From NCBI GenBank assembly GCA_035697245.1, contig DASSDH010000081.1:1-8031 (forward strand): DNA of 8,031 nucleotides. Direction: 5' to 3'. This stretch comes from JACVRX01 sp035697245. Lineage in GTDB: Bacteria; Actinomycetota; Actinomycetes; Jiangellales; Jiangellaceae. Every line of letters starts with the position of its first letter. Position 1 is the first letter of the stretch. A program made the position numbers and the translations under genes. The notes beneath the pieces are model-generated. The model was given only the letters and a program-made list of their open reading frames with translations, did no database searches and was not told where the DNA came from. Shown in pieces: positions 7,275 to 8,031 of the stretch.

Positions 7275-8031
7275 TCAGGCCTCGACCCGGACGCCTTTCC
7301 CGACGACGGTGATCCCGCCCTCGCTGACGGTATACCCGCGCTCACGGTCGGCATCCTTGTCCACGCCCACAGCGGCGCCCTTCGGGACGACGACGTTCTT
7401 GTCGAGGATGGTGTCGCGGACAACCGCCGAGGCCTCGATCCGGACGCTGTGCATCAGCACTGCGCGCGACACTTCGGCGCTTTCGCGCACCTCGACCCCA
7501 GGTGAGAGCACCGCGTGGTCGACGACGGCGCCGGCGATGATGCACCCGCTCGTCACGATGGACTCGACCGCCCGGCCACCCTGGACGATCTTGGCCCCGG
7601 GCAGGTGTGGGTGGCCGGTGAGGATCGGCCACTCCCTGTTGTAGAGGCTGAAGATCGGGTCGATCGACACCAGGTCCATGTGCGACTCGTGGTACGTGTC
7701 GATGGTCCCGACGTCGCGCCAGTATCCGCGGTCCCGGTCGGTGGTGCCCGGCACGTCGTTGTCTGCGAAGTCGTAGACGAACGCCTGCCGCCGGTCCACC
7801 AGGAACGGGATGATGTTGCCACCCATGTCATGGACCGATTCGTCGTCGCCTGCGTCGGCCCGCAGCGCCTCCAGCAACATCTCGGTCGAGAACACGTAGT
7901 TGCCCATCGAGGCGAAACTTCGCTCTGGGTCGTCGGGCAGCCCCGGTGGGTCGGCGGGCTTCTCCAGGAACGCCTCGATCCGGCGGCCGTCCGAGGTCTG
8001 GATGATGCCGAAGCCGCTCGCGCCCTCACGC
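7275..8031 (-). CDS. glgC: Glucose-1-phosphate adenylyltransferase (ADP-glucose pyrophosphorylase), partial, C-terminal 251 residues
   Basis: Forms ADP-glucose from glucose-1-phosphate and ATP, the committed step of bacterial glycogen synthesis; cytoplasmic, normally tetrameric. The fragment begins inside the nucleotidyltransferase domain with GFGIIQTSDGRRIEAFLEKP (about fragment residues 6-25). The Lys at position 24 corresponds to the glucose-1-phosphate-binding Lys195 of the E. coli enzyme. It continues with SFASMGNYVF and GYWRDVGTIDTY (102-113), both hallmark GlgC blocks. From roughly residue 140 the chain shows the hexapeptide-like pattern of the C-terminal left-handed beta-helix (SIVTSGCIIAGAVVDHAVLS, VSRAVLMHSVRI, VVRDTILDKNVVVPKGAAVG), which takes part in subunit contacts and allosteric control. 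The stop is TGA at 7277-7275. The roughly 150-160 N-terminal residues, including the nucleotide-binding loop, lie beyond the right edge. It converges on the DUF2505 gene with only 19 bp between stop codons. Confidence 0.96.
   Translation of the reverse strand, partial: REGASGFGIIQTSDGRRIEAFLEKPADPPGLPDDPERSFASMGNYVFSTEMLLEALRADAGDDESVHDMGGNIIPFLVDRRQAFVYDFADNDVPGTTDRDRGYWRDVGTIDTYHESHMDLVSIDPIFSLYNREWPILTGHPHLPGAKIVQGGRAVESIVTSGCIIAGAVVDHAVLSPGVEVRESAEVSRAVLMHSVRIEASAVVRDTILDKNVVVPKGAAVGVDKDADRERGYTVSEGGITVVGKGVRVEA

Noticed and set aside
6668..7423. Minus-strand 251-residue reading frame across DUF2505 and the end of glgC
   Set aside because: It overlaps two well-supported genes in other frames, and its composition (Arg, Ser, Ala, His rich) is that of a shadow frame with no recognisable motif.
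1..8031. CRISPR array, insertion sequence, prophage or defence system
   Set aside because: No regularly spaced repeats, transposase-like or phage-like proteins or flanking target duplications were seen. All five coding regions are chromosomal families with matching base composition.

Overview
The window is high-GC bacterial chromosome, densely coding, with strongly G/C-biased third codon positions. The gene content points to an actinobacterium: the very large ~180 kDa type of NAD-dependent glutamate dehydrogenase, a DUF2505-family protein, an actinobacterial-type GlgC and a Tad/Cpa secretion ATPase with a GGTQAGKTT P-loop. The overall look is closest to Propionibacteriales/Nocardioidaceae, but that finer placement is an impression and not a demonstration.

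Layout from left to right. (1) 1-685, minus: the N-terminal 228 residues of a CpaF/TadA-type ATPase, running off the left edge. (2) 686-856: a 171-bp gap holding a possible promoter for the ATPase gene, a single perfect TTATCCACA DnaA-box-like 9-mer and at best a weak hairpin after gdh. (3) 857-5752, minus: an intact 1631-residue NAD-glutamate dehydrogenase that fills 61% of the window. (4) 5753-5860: a 108-bp gap with an imperfect 17-bp inverted repeat just upstream of gdh. (5) 5861-6658, minus: a complete tryptophan 2,3-dioxygenase that starts with GTG and looks leaderless. (6) 6659-6754: a short divergent intergenic region. (7) 6755-7255, plus: a 166-residue DUF2505 protein. (8) 7275-8031, minus: the C-terminal 251 residues of glucose-1-phosphate adenylyltransferase, running off the right edge and converging on DUF2505 with a 19-bp gap.

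Functionally this is a housekeeping neighbourhood. Tryptophan oxidation (TDO) and glutamate oxidation to 2-oxoglutarate (GDH) are both amino-acid catabolic steps and lie in the same orientation, but no other kynurenine-pathway gene is present. GlgC commits glucose-1-phosphate to glycogen or related alpha-glucans. The CpaF-type ATPase would power assembly of a Tad (Flp-type) pilus or a related machine. No mobile element, CRISPR array, tRNA, rRNA or prophage sequence was seen, and I found no convincing undescribed system. The points most worth checking are regulatory: the leaderless TDO start, the inverted repeat before gdh and the DnaA-box-like site. A 1001-codon antisense reading frame over gdh is best explained by codon usage.
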